From Gonapodya prolifera JEL478 (lineage: Eukaryota > Monoblepharomycota > Monoblepharidomycetes > Monoblepharidales > Gonapodyaceae): a stretch of DNA of 64,000 nucleotides. The notes below the pieces were generated by a model that did no database searches, was not told where the DNA came from, and saw only the letters and a program-made list of their open reading frames with translations. Location of the stretch: contig KQ965732.1 of assembly GCA_001574975.1 (NCBI GenBank), forward strand, positions 62,001-126,000, in the 5' to 3' direction. The position numbers were made by a program, and so were the translations under genes. This document shows positions 35,566 to 46,467 of this stretch, in pieces; position 1 is the first letter of the stretch; each line of letters begins with the position of its first letter.

Positions 35566-38500
35566 TCAGGATGACGTGCTCGACACCCTCGCCGCATTGT
35601 AGAAATTCAGTCCAATCACAAACACCAACGTCACCGCCAACACCGACAAACACGCGATCGCAGCAACACGTTCCGACACGGGAAACCAATCCGGGACAGT
35701 CCGGAAATTGGACGAATTGAACGTCTCCACAACAACGGGTGGGTTCAGTGTTCGCAGCGTCGACGTGTGGGGGTTACGCCGACTCGGGGGGTCCCAGTTC
35801 ACGTCCTCGGGGGCGATCATGGAGCGTTGCAGGGAGGGAAATTCCGGCTGGTCAGCGTCAGTCGCGGCGAAAGGAGGTTTTCGATCGTAAGATATCGTAT
35901 CGGACGCCGCGCTGCTGTTGATGGAAGACGTGGGTGACGACGGCTCGACGAGACTCAATGGGCGAGGCTGCAGCGTTTCGCGACCCGGCGCTCCTGTATC
36001 GTCTGATGGCTGCGCCCCCGCTGCGACGCGCTCAGGAGCAGGTGTCGCCGGGTGAATCACGAGAACCGGGACTTTGGGTGTCGAAAGCGTTGGCGTGGCA
36101 ATGATGGAGGACGGTGTGGGAAGAATCGATGGCATTCCGTCGTCATACCGCTCCCCCCCTCGTTCAGGCTCCTCCTCAAGCAGACCCAGCATGGACTTTC
36201 GTGCCTCCTTTGATGATCTGCTCACCAAGCTTCCCATCCGCGTTTGCAGAGCGTGGATCGGGCTTTGTGAGCGCCGCTTTCGCCCCGTGACAGAGATGGG
36301 CATGTTGGGCGTCGTGGCACCGTCGTTCGCACCTGGCGTCATATCGAAGTACGACGATTGCCCGTCCGACCGGGACACACTCGAGGGCGTGCGGTCAAGA
36401 GACGGAGCGTATCCGCTCTCAGACCCCGAGTGCGTGTCCATGGTCAGGCTTCCGTGGTTGCCAAAGTAATCCGACGGTCTGCGTTTTTTGATTGAAGTCC
36501 TATTGATCCCAAATAGCGAGCCGCCTGTCGCAGAAAACACTCTTGCTCCATCCAATTCAAGTTGTATATTGCGAGATATAGTCCGGGTGATGGCAATGGG
36601 ATTGGCAATGTCCATGAGCTGACGAGTGATCGACTGCCCTTGCGGTTCCTCCTTCTCGTCCATAATCGTCGGCGCGCTTCGCATCGGCAACTGAATTGAC
36701 ATGAAACCAGCCGTATCGGTGGCACTCCTGTACACCCGATTGAGCGTGGAGTCCTCGATCTTGCTGAGGTTCTCCGGGAGTGCCCCGTCCGACGGCTTTT
36801 TCGATTTGTGCATTTGAGACCTACGAACCCCTTTGTCTGAGCGAAAGGAGTCGTACGAAACACCAGATGCATTCCGTGAGAGCGGCCGCAATCCAATGCG
36901 CTCGAGGGTCAGTCTGCCACTGCTGGTCGGTGCTGTAAGGATAATCCGTGAGTTGCCCGGGGCACTTTCCTCGTCCGTTTCGACCTCAATGTTATCTCCG
37001 TCGAAATCATCTCCGTCTGCGAGGGGATCGTTCACCTCCAATTCAACTCCGTCCAATGTAAGTGTAGCAGTGGTTCCAGGAACTTCCAGAACTCCAGTGT
37101 CCAAACTCAAGCTTCGCAGCGATACTCCTTCTGGGGCTTGGACGGATAGGAGGCTGCTGGGCGATCTTGTCATGGTCGGGCGCATGGGAGGGGACTGATC
37201 CGACGTGGAGCGAGCGGACGGCTGGCGGAGGAGCTTCAAGTCAGGTTTGAGGTGAGAGCCATACATGGTTGGACGGATCTGCGGTGTAGGTGGCAAGGAA
37301 AATGATGCAGAAGGTGGGACGCTCGGAAGTTCGTTTTGCTCAGCGTCATCTGAGGTCACAATGAATGTGGGGACCTGAACTTTGTCCTCAGATGTGCTCA
37401 ATGACAGGGCACTTGAGTTTTCTCGTTTAATCTTAGCTCGATCGTATCCCACAAAAGACTTTTCCGGAGACCCTGGTCTGAGGATCGAGCTGCCCGAGCC
37501 GAATGAATCTTGGAGGGTGGTCCTCGTATTGTGCTCCGAGGAATTCCAGAATCCACCAAGTCCAAAACGACCGGTGAACGAGTCAATCGCAGAGGAAAGA
37601 ATCGCTATGGCTCCTGCTGTATGGGTAGAAGGTGGAGCAGGATTCCGGCCTGCTGCACCCGCATCCCCTGCAGCCTTCAAAGCTTTCCTTTCCAAATGCT
37701 TCTTGACAGCTTGCGACTCCGGATGTATCTGTGCCAAGAGCTCTTTTTGATGGTCCGTCAGGCACGCTTGCTTCTTCTGTCGCCATTCTTCGCGGAAGCG
37801 CTGGGAGCGAAGATATATGATGATGGGGAAGACAAAATTTGCAAGAGACGTTGTGAATAGGGATGACCAAGAGACAAACGTATTCAGGGAGCCTCCCGTC
37901 TGAAAGGGTATGGCGACGAGGAAGGGGACGATCGAAGACAGGAAAGTTGCGAGGCCTACAAACGGAGCGGGGGCATGGTGATGTCCAACAACGCGCCGTT
38001 ACCGTTCGTAAAACAAAAATCTCACGTTTTCCACAGACATTGTTCTGAACCAGGTTCTCATGCACGATGATGATGAAAATCGGAATCGAGGTCACTAAAG
38101 TGACCAGGGGGAAAGCATATACCGTCGCCCGAGCGACATACAGCCATCGCCGAAAGTGCACAGACACGTCTGCTGCTGCGACAAAGGCATTGATAGCCGA
38201 GAGGAGGTTCCCGTCGAACGATAGCGGCAGGGTTGCCGCACCTTACCAAACGAGAAGAAAAAGTGGTTGAAAACGTGTTGAGGCTCGCCGAGACGGGTGC
38301 CAAAACCACATACCGAGAACTCCGAGAATGACGTATAGTACTGAAGAATATATGCTGCTCCACCATAGGGTGCTCGGAATGTCCACCCTGGGTGACCTCA
38401 CGTTGACCCACGACGGGACCGTTGTCACGAATGCGAGGTTGAAAAGAATCGTCCCTACAACCATAGACAACGCCTGAAAGTCAGAAGTCACAGTCGGAAC

Positions 38501-39708
38501 CGAGGGAAGCGATGAATTTTCCTCGAGAGTGGGGTCACCAAGAACGAGTCCAAACGTCGCCACCCAAATCACGAAAATGACGATGGTAAGGAGCGTCGAT
38601 ATGAACTGCGCAAATATGTTATCGGCGAGCTTGATCATTCCGAGAGGGATGATCATGACGACGGTGACCTGATCAGGAAGAATATGAATGGGAGCATGCG
38701 AGGAAAGACATGTTCACGTTCAAGCTCACAATCAGCCCTATCGTAAACAGCATGAAAGTGCTCCCAAATGGAGAGCTTGTACCGGTCGACTGAGTGGCGC
38801 ATATTCCAAGCACCGACGTTGCGCCAGAACCACTCATTGTGGCGTTCGCCGCATTCCAGCCTCCAGTCCCCACCGCGACACCGCACGTTCGTCCAGCTAT
38901 CGCGATCACTCTGGTTTGACATGGGCAAACACTTGATGGAAGCGCCAGGCTTTGTCCGGGGAAGGTCAAAACTCACAAATTGTCCATTGTCTGTGCCGAT
39001 ATGACTATGCTGGAGACATTCGTCAGCTGAAGAGCAAGATAGAGTATAAATTGGCCAAAGAGGTGTGTTTTCTTCCCGAAGAAGAAGTTCAAAAGGGTCG
39101 AAAACTCCACAACGCCTTTGAAGCGACGGTTCCCGGGAATCGTCTGCATCGCCTCCACGATGAACAGAGATGACAAAACGGAGAGAGGTGTGTAGATGAG
39201 CAGCGCAAGCGTCGGGAGGAGCCATCCAGCTTTCTGCGCCAGCCAAGCAAGGATGCGGCATGAATTGCAGGGTTTTCGTAATGAAGGATCAAGAGAGCCG
39301 AACCTGGTAAAGCACAGGAATCGACACCAGTCCCGGCCCAAGCATATTATTTGTCATGAGGGAAAATGATCCCAGAATGCCCCTAGAGACGGTAATCGTT
39401 GAGCTCCTTGGGGTCAACCCACACACCCCACATCAGACCACCCACACTGTCTTCACCCGCAACATAGCGCTCCATGAATCTGTCCTCTTGAGCTGCACAA
39501 ACCGAACCTGGTTGTCGCCTGTCGCCGGCCCAGCGACCGTGTCCCGTCGATCAAGCCCTCCCCAGTTCTCATTCGTGGTGGATCGCATTAGCTCTTTCCT
39601 GGGCAGAGGCGACAAGGGCGCCACTGACGCCTGCGAGCCCATTCTCGCAACCGCGGGGAGCCGCTGGGGGGATGATGGGGTGTCTGGGGGTTTCTTTGGG
39701 TCCCTCAT
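35566..39708 (-). CDS. Amino-acid/auxin-permease family transporter (Aa_trans) with very long hydrophilic segment
   Basis: Proton-coupled amino-acid transporter family (vacuolar AVT or SLC38-like). Starts MRDPKKPPDTPSSPQRLPAV at 39708; after WSAMLR a splice joins GILGSFSLMTNNMLGPGLVS, the family's first half-helix. Next are AGWLLPTLALLIYTPLSVLS, LFGQFILYLALQLTNVSSIV, VVMIIPLGMIKLADNIFAQF, LSMVVGTILFNLAFVTTVPS, SSIYSSVLYVILGVLG, ATVYAFPLVTLVTSIPIFII and SSLFTTSLANFVFPIIIYLR. About 600 residues without membrane segments follow, Ser/Pro-rich and acidic, from REEWRQKKQACLTDHQKELL onward. A last hydrophobic helix (VAAIACLSVLAVTLVFVIGL) lies just before the stop at 35566. Normally only a short loop separates these last helices, so the insertion is the striking feature. 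The 36-37.7 kb part is one long exon. Confidence 0.82.
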
Positions 39709-39957
39709 CCGAGTTTAGGGTCCTGGTGGGGGGGGGGGGGGGATTCTCTTCATTGGTGCACTCATGTACATACTTCCACAAAATGTGGAAATCTTTCGCT
39801 GCTTTTTTCTTTGCGTACGCACTGCTATCTACCAATTTAGACACTGTTACCAGACTTACATGTAATTTCTATTGATCCACACTCTTCAGATCTGTGGTCA
39901 CCCCTTTCCTGAATTCGGTCCCATTTGTGCCGAAACTCTCTCCCACACTTCCGCGTT
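39709..39957. other. Shared upstream region of two divergent transport genes
   Basis: About 250 bp between the starts of the amino-acid transporter (minus) and the FAT1-like gene (plus). It contains an uninterrupted run of about 16 G at 39,728-39,743, directly next to the transporter start codon. Confidence 0.55.
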
Positions 39958-42900
39958 ATGGAGCCATTCCTCATCAACAACGCCCACTCCTTGCTCGCAG
40001 CGTCCTCCGCTCTCTCGGGAAGCATTGGCGCTGGAATCGGCCTGGGCCTGGGTGCTTTGGCTTACGTGGACGCGAAATACAATATCGGGGGAGATCTGAC
40101 GAAATTCAGGTGAGCATTACTTCTCCAGTAACTGTATCGACCCATGTCCGCTCTAAACGTGTTCCGATCCACGCGCTACGGGGGATTTGGCAGTCGTGAT
40201 CTTCAATTCATGCGGCAGGCGACTACCGAAATCTCGCGCAACCGCTTCCACGCTCTGTGGATGTTCCGTGAGACCGTCGCCCGCCTTCCCAACAAGGTTG
40301 CCATTCGGAACCACGATTTCCGCGAATGGTCTTACTCTGGTGCGTTTCCTCTCTTTCTTCTTGCTCCATCACCCAAACGTTCCCCTCTCATCACCTGTTT
40401 GTTTTTCCGTTTCCTCTCACCCACTCAGAACTCGACAAAGTCACAACTCGCATTGCAAACTTTCTGCTGGACCAGGGCCACACCCCAGGCGACGCCGTTG
40501 CGCTAATGTTCGAGTCGAACGCGCAGCTTTGCTTCTCAATGCTAGGAAGCCTCAAAGGCCGTTTCATAATGGTACGTTTCTCTCCGCGTGATCGAGGTGC
40601 AGCGGATGGGGGTGTGAATGGAAGGGAGGTTGAAAGGGGGATGGGGGGAGATCGTTGGCGCTCCATTATCAGGAACAGTTGCAAGGGAATCTTGAGAGCC
40701 GTTGGAAAAGGACATAAGCGAAGTCACTACGCAACACGCAAAGAGGGGAGAAAATATGCGGTGGGGTGTCAGAGCTCTCCCCACACCACGGGATACGTTA
40801 TCTCATACCATGCCACCACACATTCAGGCCCCACAAAACACAAACCTCCGAGGCCAACCGCGTGAGTAACTATTTTCTGCAGCTGCCAACCCCACCATCC
40901 TCCAATCTCAAACCACCATTCCCACGCACAACAGTCCTCCACTGCATCAAAATCGCCGGCTCCCGCGCGCTCATCTTCGAGCCCACGTACATCCCTGCCA
41001 TCCGGGAAATCGCGCCCCAACTGCGCGAGCTGGGGGTCAAGCTGTACTTTTGGGCGCAGAGTGAGGACAAGCCCCCCAGAGAACCTGAAGAAGTGTTGGA
41101 CTTTGAAGTCGACGCAATCATTAGCGAGAGGAGGTTAGCCGAGTTGGGGCCCAGCGCGGACTCGTACAATAGGATCCATGAGATTATGCTGGCAACGCAA
41201 CCTACAGATAAGGCGCTTATTATTTATACGGTAGGTGGTTGTTTCGTGTCGACCTTTTGTTGCACGGCCCACCGGGGGTCAGCTCACTCGCTCACTTTGT
41301 GAACTTCTCCAACAAACATCAAACCTGTAGAGCGGCGTAAGTAAAAACCGACAGCCACTCCATCCCAATGACCTATACTAACCCACAACACCACCCAGAC
41401 AACTGGCCTCCCCAAGGGAGGGATGAGAGACCACTTCTACCTCGCGCTTCTCAAACTACCCTCGTTTCCACTCGTGTGCGTGGCCCGTGCAACGGCCGCC
41501 CCCCACTTTGGATCCCTCACTCACCTCCTGTTCACCTCCCACGTCCGCCAGGTACTTATCCCCCCTCGAAGACGACGTCCACATGGGTGCGACGCCACTG
41601 TACCACGCGCAGGCATTCGGGCCGTTCTTTGTTGTCCTATCCCGCGGAGGAACGTTTGTCCCACTCAGGAAATTCTCCGCCTCGAAGTTTTGGCAGCAGT
41701 GCATCGACTACCAAGTCACGTCTTTCTTTTATCTGGGTGAACTGTGTCGCGTGAGTCAAGTCACGGGAGAGACCGATGGGGATAGGGCGTGTGAGCTCAT
41801 CAGCCAAAACTGACAAACCACCACCATGACATCCATACATTGGCACTCCATCGCAAAGTACCTCCTCGCCCAGCCCCCTCAGCCCACTGACCGCCTGCAC
41901 AAAGTCCGCCGGGTAACGGGTGCCGGTCTGCGCAAAGAAATCTTCAACGAGTTCTACACCCGCTTCAACCTTGACGTCATAATGGAATTCTACGCAGCGT
42001 CGGATGGGACGAGTTTTGTCGCAAATGAATACAGAGGTGGTCTTGTTGGCGTGGGGTCGATTGGCCGAAGGGGACCCATCTTGAGGACGCTTGTGGGAAG
42101 TGAGTTACGTCGAGATTGCGCACTACGGATGCTCTCTCATCTCGTGTTGCTTTCTCAATCCGTATTGCGCTCCCAATTCGTATGAAACAGGCCCCCGAAT
42201 CATCAAGGTTGATGAGTTCACTGAAGAGCCTATCCGGGATCCTAAGACAGGATTGTGTATTGAGTGCAAACCGGGAGAGCCAGGCGACTGTATTGGCACA
42301 GTAAGCGAGTCGATTTCGTTACAAAGCCAGCAACAGTCACCCAATTTGTCTTCAGTACGATTTGGAGGGACCTGGCCAGCCTACCTACAGCAACAACGCA
42401 GCCGCCACGAACAAAAAGGTACCATTTGTTCACGCATGGCACCGCACCGCTTTTTGACGTTCCCACTCGCAGCTCCTTCGCGACGTGTTCAGGAAAGGTG
42501 ATGCATGGTGGCGCATGGGTGATCTCATAGTGCGCGATGTGGAAGGGTGGTACTGGTTCAGCGATCGCATTGGAGACACATTCCGGTAATTTCATCTCTC
42601 GGCCTCCGTCTTGCTGTTGCTTACTAATAAGTTTGACCCAATGCTCAGGTGGAAGGCCGAGAATGTGTCCACACAGGAAGTGGGAAACATGCTCGCAACG
42701 TGTAGGGTCATTCAGGAGGCCAACGTTTATGGTAAATTCACTCGCCGACTGAAGCAAACTGCCCGGGTCTCATGGCCACCACCACCGTTGCTCTCCCAAT
42801 TCAGGAGTGCCTGTTCCTGGTAATGACGGGAATGCCGGAATGGCGGGAGTTGTTATACATGAGTCTCACAAGTCGAGACCTAACGAAGACATTATGCAGG

Positions 42901-43334
42901 AGCTGGGACGGCATGCCGTCAAAGTTCTTCCCCGATGTAAGTGGCATCGTGCATGGCGGATTTGGAAAGTGCTGCTTCATAATTAACTGTCCCGAAGATG
43001 CGGTGCCAATTTTCATAAGGGTATTGCCCGAGATGGAGATCACAGGAACTTTAAAACATAGGTAAGTCAGACTCACCGTCATTCAATTCAGCAATATCAC
43101 TCACCACCACTGTGGGAACCTTGCACGTCACAGGAAAGTCGAGGTTTGTATCACTACCGTTTTTTGTTTGTGATCTCCGCTCCCATTTACCATCCTTGAA
43201 CTTGCACGTTCAAACAGTACCGCAAGGAGGGCTTTGCCGCCGCAGACTTCTGGATGCCGCCGGGAACAGACACGTACGTCCCCATAACCACCGCCGACAA
43301 GCAAAAGCTGGCCGGAGGAACTGCGAAGCTATGA
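39958..43334 (+). CDS. FAT1: FAT1-type very-long-chain acyl-CoA synthetase / fatty acid transport protein
   Basis: Activates fatty acids with ATP and CoA, often coupled to uptake. Start MEPFLINNAHSLLAASSALS followed by a Gly/Ala-rich membrane segment (GAGIGLGLGALAYVDAKYNI). Then ISRNRFHALWMFRETVARLP, EWSYSELDKVTTRIANFLLD and GDAVALMFESNAQLCFSMLG. The AMP-binding signature is completed across an intron as IIYTSGTTGLPKGG. Further conserved: MGATPLYHAQAFGPFFVVLS, VTGAGLRKEIFNEFYTRF, EFYAASDGTSFVANEY. The family-specific block is WYWFSDRIGDTFRWKAENVS, then TQEVGNMLATCRVIQEANVY. The C-terminus VPIFIRVLPEMEITGT and ADKQKLAGGTAKL ends in AKL, a peroxisomal PTS1-like tripeptide. About 11 introns. Stop at 43332-43334. 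Full length, about 630 residues. Confidence 0.9.
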
Positions 43335-43743
43335 GAGCTGCGGATGGAAACGCAGAAGGGTTTTGTTCACAAAATAACCGTAGCTACAAATGTAAGCATT
43401 GCACATTCATATAAGGCATCCACAGGGCTATATCGTAATTGGGTCTTGTTATGTCCACAACATTTGATTGCACCGCTCGAATTCTATACACGTGACTTCA
43501 CTAATCATAGCACAGCACTCACAAACCAAACAAGATGGGAAGCTACGTCCAAGCGATGAAAAACATATACCCATTCGAAAATACCGATCACCAAACGCTC
43601 ACACCACTCTTGCGAGGCGCAGCCCTCAGCTCTCAAAGCGTCAAGATCCAAGTCACATTGGTTGTCTTCAATCCAAAACTGGCGTCCTCCATCCCTCCCT
43701 CCCTCCCTCACCGGCACCATCCGACTATGCGTGTCCACCACAA
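43335..43743. other. Convergent 3' region
   Basis: Between the 3' ends of the FAT1-like gene and the following minus-strand gene. No recognisable coding content. The open frames near 43,470-43,740 overlap the next gene's 3' end and have low-complexity Pro/Ser/Arg composition. Confidence 0.45.
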
Positions 43744-46119
43744 TTACTCCCTCACAACCACCCACTCGCTTCCCTCCAGGGCGACCTCCCCTTCGGCGTC
43801 CTCCGATCCACTTCCGCTTCCGCTCTCCTCCGACACCCGCGAAGCTTCCAAACCCTCTCCGTCCATGTCACCCTCTCCTTCGGCGTCCCCGTCCCCTTCC
43901 ACCCCGCTGCGCCAAGACCCCATGAGACCCCTTAACTTCGGAGAGGACGCATCGGACCTTGGCGTCGGCGGCCCCGAGGATGTAAAGAACGGCGACGGGG
44001 GCGTTGAGATTGTAGACAGGGAGCCAGGACGGACTGGGGAACTGGGAGATGACGCCGGAGCAAGAGGCTCGTAGGTGTCTTGAATGACAGGTATTTCAGA
44101 AGAAGAAAGAATGGAGGAGTCAGGTTTGAGTGGCGGGGAGAGGGGTGTATCGCCGGAGATGTCGGGCGTGGCAGTAGAAGCGGGTGGATGCGTGTGTGTC
44201 TCCGCGGGGACTGCAGCGAGGCCGCCATCGGGGTGGGCAGGCGCAACAACATCGTAATCAGGTCCCGTGAGACCTTCTTCCTTCTTCTCCTGCACCGAGT
44301 CCACAATCTCCTCTTCCGCTCCATCCCCATCCCCTTTCAAAAGTGCTTTCTCCACGTGCGCCTCCACTTCGGCTCCATGGACATCCACATCTCCGTGTTG
44401 CCCGCCGCCCATCACCTCCACAGCTTGCTTCACCTCGTCCACCGCCCACCGAGCCCCTCTGGCAGTTTGTTCCACCACATACTCCGCAGTTCTCTTGACC
44501 GCCTCCACGCCCCTGTCGACTGCCTGACGTCCTTCCATTGCAGCCCTCTCGGTCGCGTCCCACCCTGCATCGACGACCCTCTGGGCTCCTTCGTGGGCCT
44601 CGCGCGCGGTTCTCTCTGCGGCCTCGAAAGCGGTGCGACCAATCTCCCTCGATGATGCCACAACGCGTTGCATCGCCTCTCGCGCAACGGATGCACGTAC
44701 GTGCACAATTTCAATCAGACGAGCAAGATAAGCCGAGACGGTTGACCGATTGCGGAACATTGTAATGGCCACTAAAGCCAAGAGCGCGGCGAGTAGAACG
44801 CGCGGGAGGGTCACGATCCTCGAGCGGCGGGCGGGTGGGGATGGAGATACCGTCGTGGTGAGGACACCTTGATGGGTTGGTTTCTCGATTCTTGCAGACG
44901 GGAGTGTGTCTGTAAGGATGTCTGGTGCAATATCTTTAGCCACACGAGTGGTCGGACGGGGCGATCCATTCAAGGCTGGGGCTTCGGAGAAAAGCCCTCC
45001 AGGAAGCCGCTCTGGGGGGACAGAACTTGATCCGACATTTCCGTTCGCAACGCGGGTTGCGTCAGAGGTGATAATGTCGGTAAGGTGGCCCGGGACGTTT
45101 TTCCCTGGTGTACTTGGGGAGGTGGCTGGTACCACAGGGGCAGATACCTCACCACCTATTGCATCAGTGAGAAGTCCGGCAACATCCTTTATGGGTGCAA
45201 CGGATGAGCTGATGGTCTTGTTCACAGTTGCGCTCGCGTCTGGTACCACAGAACCGAGGAGTGCTCCTGGGACATCCTTGACGGTTGAACTGATCACGCC
45301 CCCGCTCGATCCTTTGGGTGAACTTGCCTCACGAGCCACGGCGTCAGTGACAAGTCCTGCTGTATTCTTTGATGGCCCTAATGTCGAGGAAGCTGTTGGA
45401 ACTGACGGTGCTGCCGTGGTGATGTTGGGATTCCTTGCACGACTGGGGCTTGATTTTGGTGTCTGAGCAGCTGACGGGGAGGGTGGGAACTTTGTATTTG
45501 CTGTTTTCGGTGAAACATGAGTGGTAGGGGATGTAGATGGCTTTTGAGACAAGGACGACTGAACAGCTGGGGTTGAGGTGTAACTTTTGGTGGGAGTTTG
45601 ATTGGGCGACGTGTACTTGGCACTCAGAGGAGGAGGGGCAGAATACGTCTGTCTTGGCGTTTGATTTCGAGTCTGCGTCTGCGCCTGTCTTGGCGTTTGA
45701 GTCTGTGTCTGCGTCTGCGTCTGTGCTCGTCTCTGTACGTGTGCCTGAGAGTGTATACGTGTCGCTTGCTCCGTCTGTCTGGCATTCCGCCCTGACCCCA
45801 TCCTATCCATCACCACAACCAATGGTACACCTCCACTTTTGTCAAACACGCGCTTGAGAAACACTCCTCGAACTCCTTGTTCCAACTCCACTTTCCCTCT
45901 CAACAGCGCCGACCATAACCACCATAGAGTCCACCAGTCCGGGCCACGTACTCTCCCCGACCCACCGAGTGCGCCAGAGTCGTACAGAAAGCTCAGGTGT
46001 CCTGCGAGTGCGGAGACCGGGGACAACCCGGCGGGCGACATGACGGGAAACACCTCGGGATGATACGTCCACGGCATGGGCCCGTGTGTCCCTCCGACGC
46101 TGTAAAAATAAGCTACCAT
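43744..46119 (-). CDS. Low-complexity membrane protein with Ala/Arg/Glu amphipathic-helix repeats
   Basis: A single long exon of about 790 residues; the first ATG in frame is at 46119 (MVAYFYSVGGTHGPMPWTYH). Order: a hydrophobic/aromatic N-terminus; a Gln/Thr dipeptide tract (QTQTQTQTQTPRQAQTQT); about 250 residues of Ser/Pro/Thr linker holding degenerate repeats (LVTDAVA, LLTDAIG, HLTDIIT, ILTDTLP at roughly regular spacing); one membrane helix (LPRVLLAALLALVAITMF). Then about 110 residues of amphipathic helix rich in Ala, Arg, Glu and Val (REIGRTAFEAAERTAREAHE, GAQRVVDAGWDATERAAMEG, RQAVDRGVEAVKRTAEYVVE), resembling LEA- or perilipin-type 11-mer helices. The C-terminus is acidic and Ser/Pro-rich. 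The start of the protein matches GPxPWxYxxExFP, a sugar-porter motif, but no other transporter helices are present. An upstream exon is possible. Function unknown. Confidence 0.55.
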   Translation of the reverse strand: MVAYFYSVGGTHGPMPWTYHPEVFPVMSPAGLSPVSALAGHLSFLYDSGALGGSGRVRGPDWWTLWWLWSALLRGKVELEQGVRGVFLKRVFDKSGGVPLVVVMDRMGSGRNARQTEQATRIHSQAHVQRRAQTQTQTQTQTPRQAQTQTRNQTPRQTYSAPPPLSAKYTSPNQTPTKSYTSTPAVQSSLSQKPSTSPTTHVSPKTANTKFPPSPSAAQTPKSSPSRARNPNITTAAPSVPTASSTLGPSKNTAGLVTDAVAREASSPKGSSGGVISSTVKDVPGALLGSVVPDASATVNKTISSSVAPIKDVAGLLTDAIGGEVSAPVVPATSPSTPGKNVPGHLTDIITSDATRVANGNVGSSSVPPERLPGGLFSEAPALNGSPRPTTRVAKDIAPDILTDTLPSARIEKPTHQGVLTTTVSPSPPARRSRIVTLPRVLLAALLALVAITMFRNRSTVSAYLARLIEIVHVRASVAREAMQRVVASSREIGRTAFEAAERTAREAHEGAQRVVDAGWDATERAAMEGRQAVDRGVEAVKRTAEYVVEQTARGARWAVDEVKQAVEVMGGGQHGDVDVHGAEVEAHVEKALLKGDGDGAEEEIVDSVQEKKEEGLTGPDYDVVAPAHPDGGLAAVPAETHTHPPASTATPDISGDTPLSPPLKPDSSILSSSEIPVIQDTYEPLAPASSPSSPVRPGSLSTISTPPSPFFTSSGPPTPRSDASSPKLRGLMGSWRSGVEGDGDAEGEGDMDGEGLEASRVSEESGSGSGSEDAEGEVALEGSEWVVVRE

Positions 46120-46467
46120 GGTGATTGATTCGATCGTGTCGGTTTCTTCGTATTGGATATCAGTCAACAACGGACCATGACTGTGAAACTATCATCGCAT
46201 CGAGCTCTGGCGCTCGTTCTCACCTTGTTTTCTTGTCCAACGGTTTTCCAAATGTCACACCCACTCGTCTCTGATTTCCGCGCGCGTCAAATGTGGGTGT
46301 ATGGTGGGTTGGAGCTCGCGCCGATCGTTTTTGGTTGCACCCTCAAACTGAACAGTACGGTTCTTCCGGATTCCATCATAATCGATGCACACGTATTGCC
46401 ACGAAAGCGGTAGTACGTTATCACTAAAGAAAAATTTCGCCTTGAATTCAACAGAATAAATAAGATT

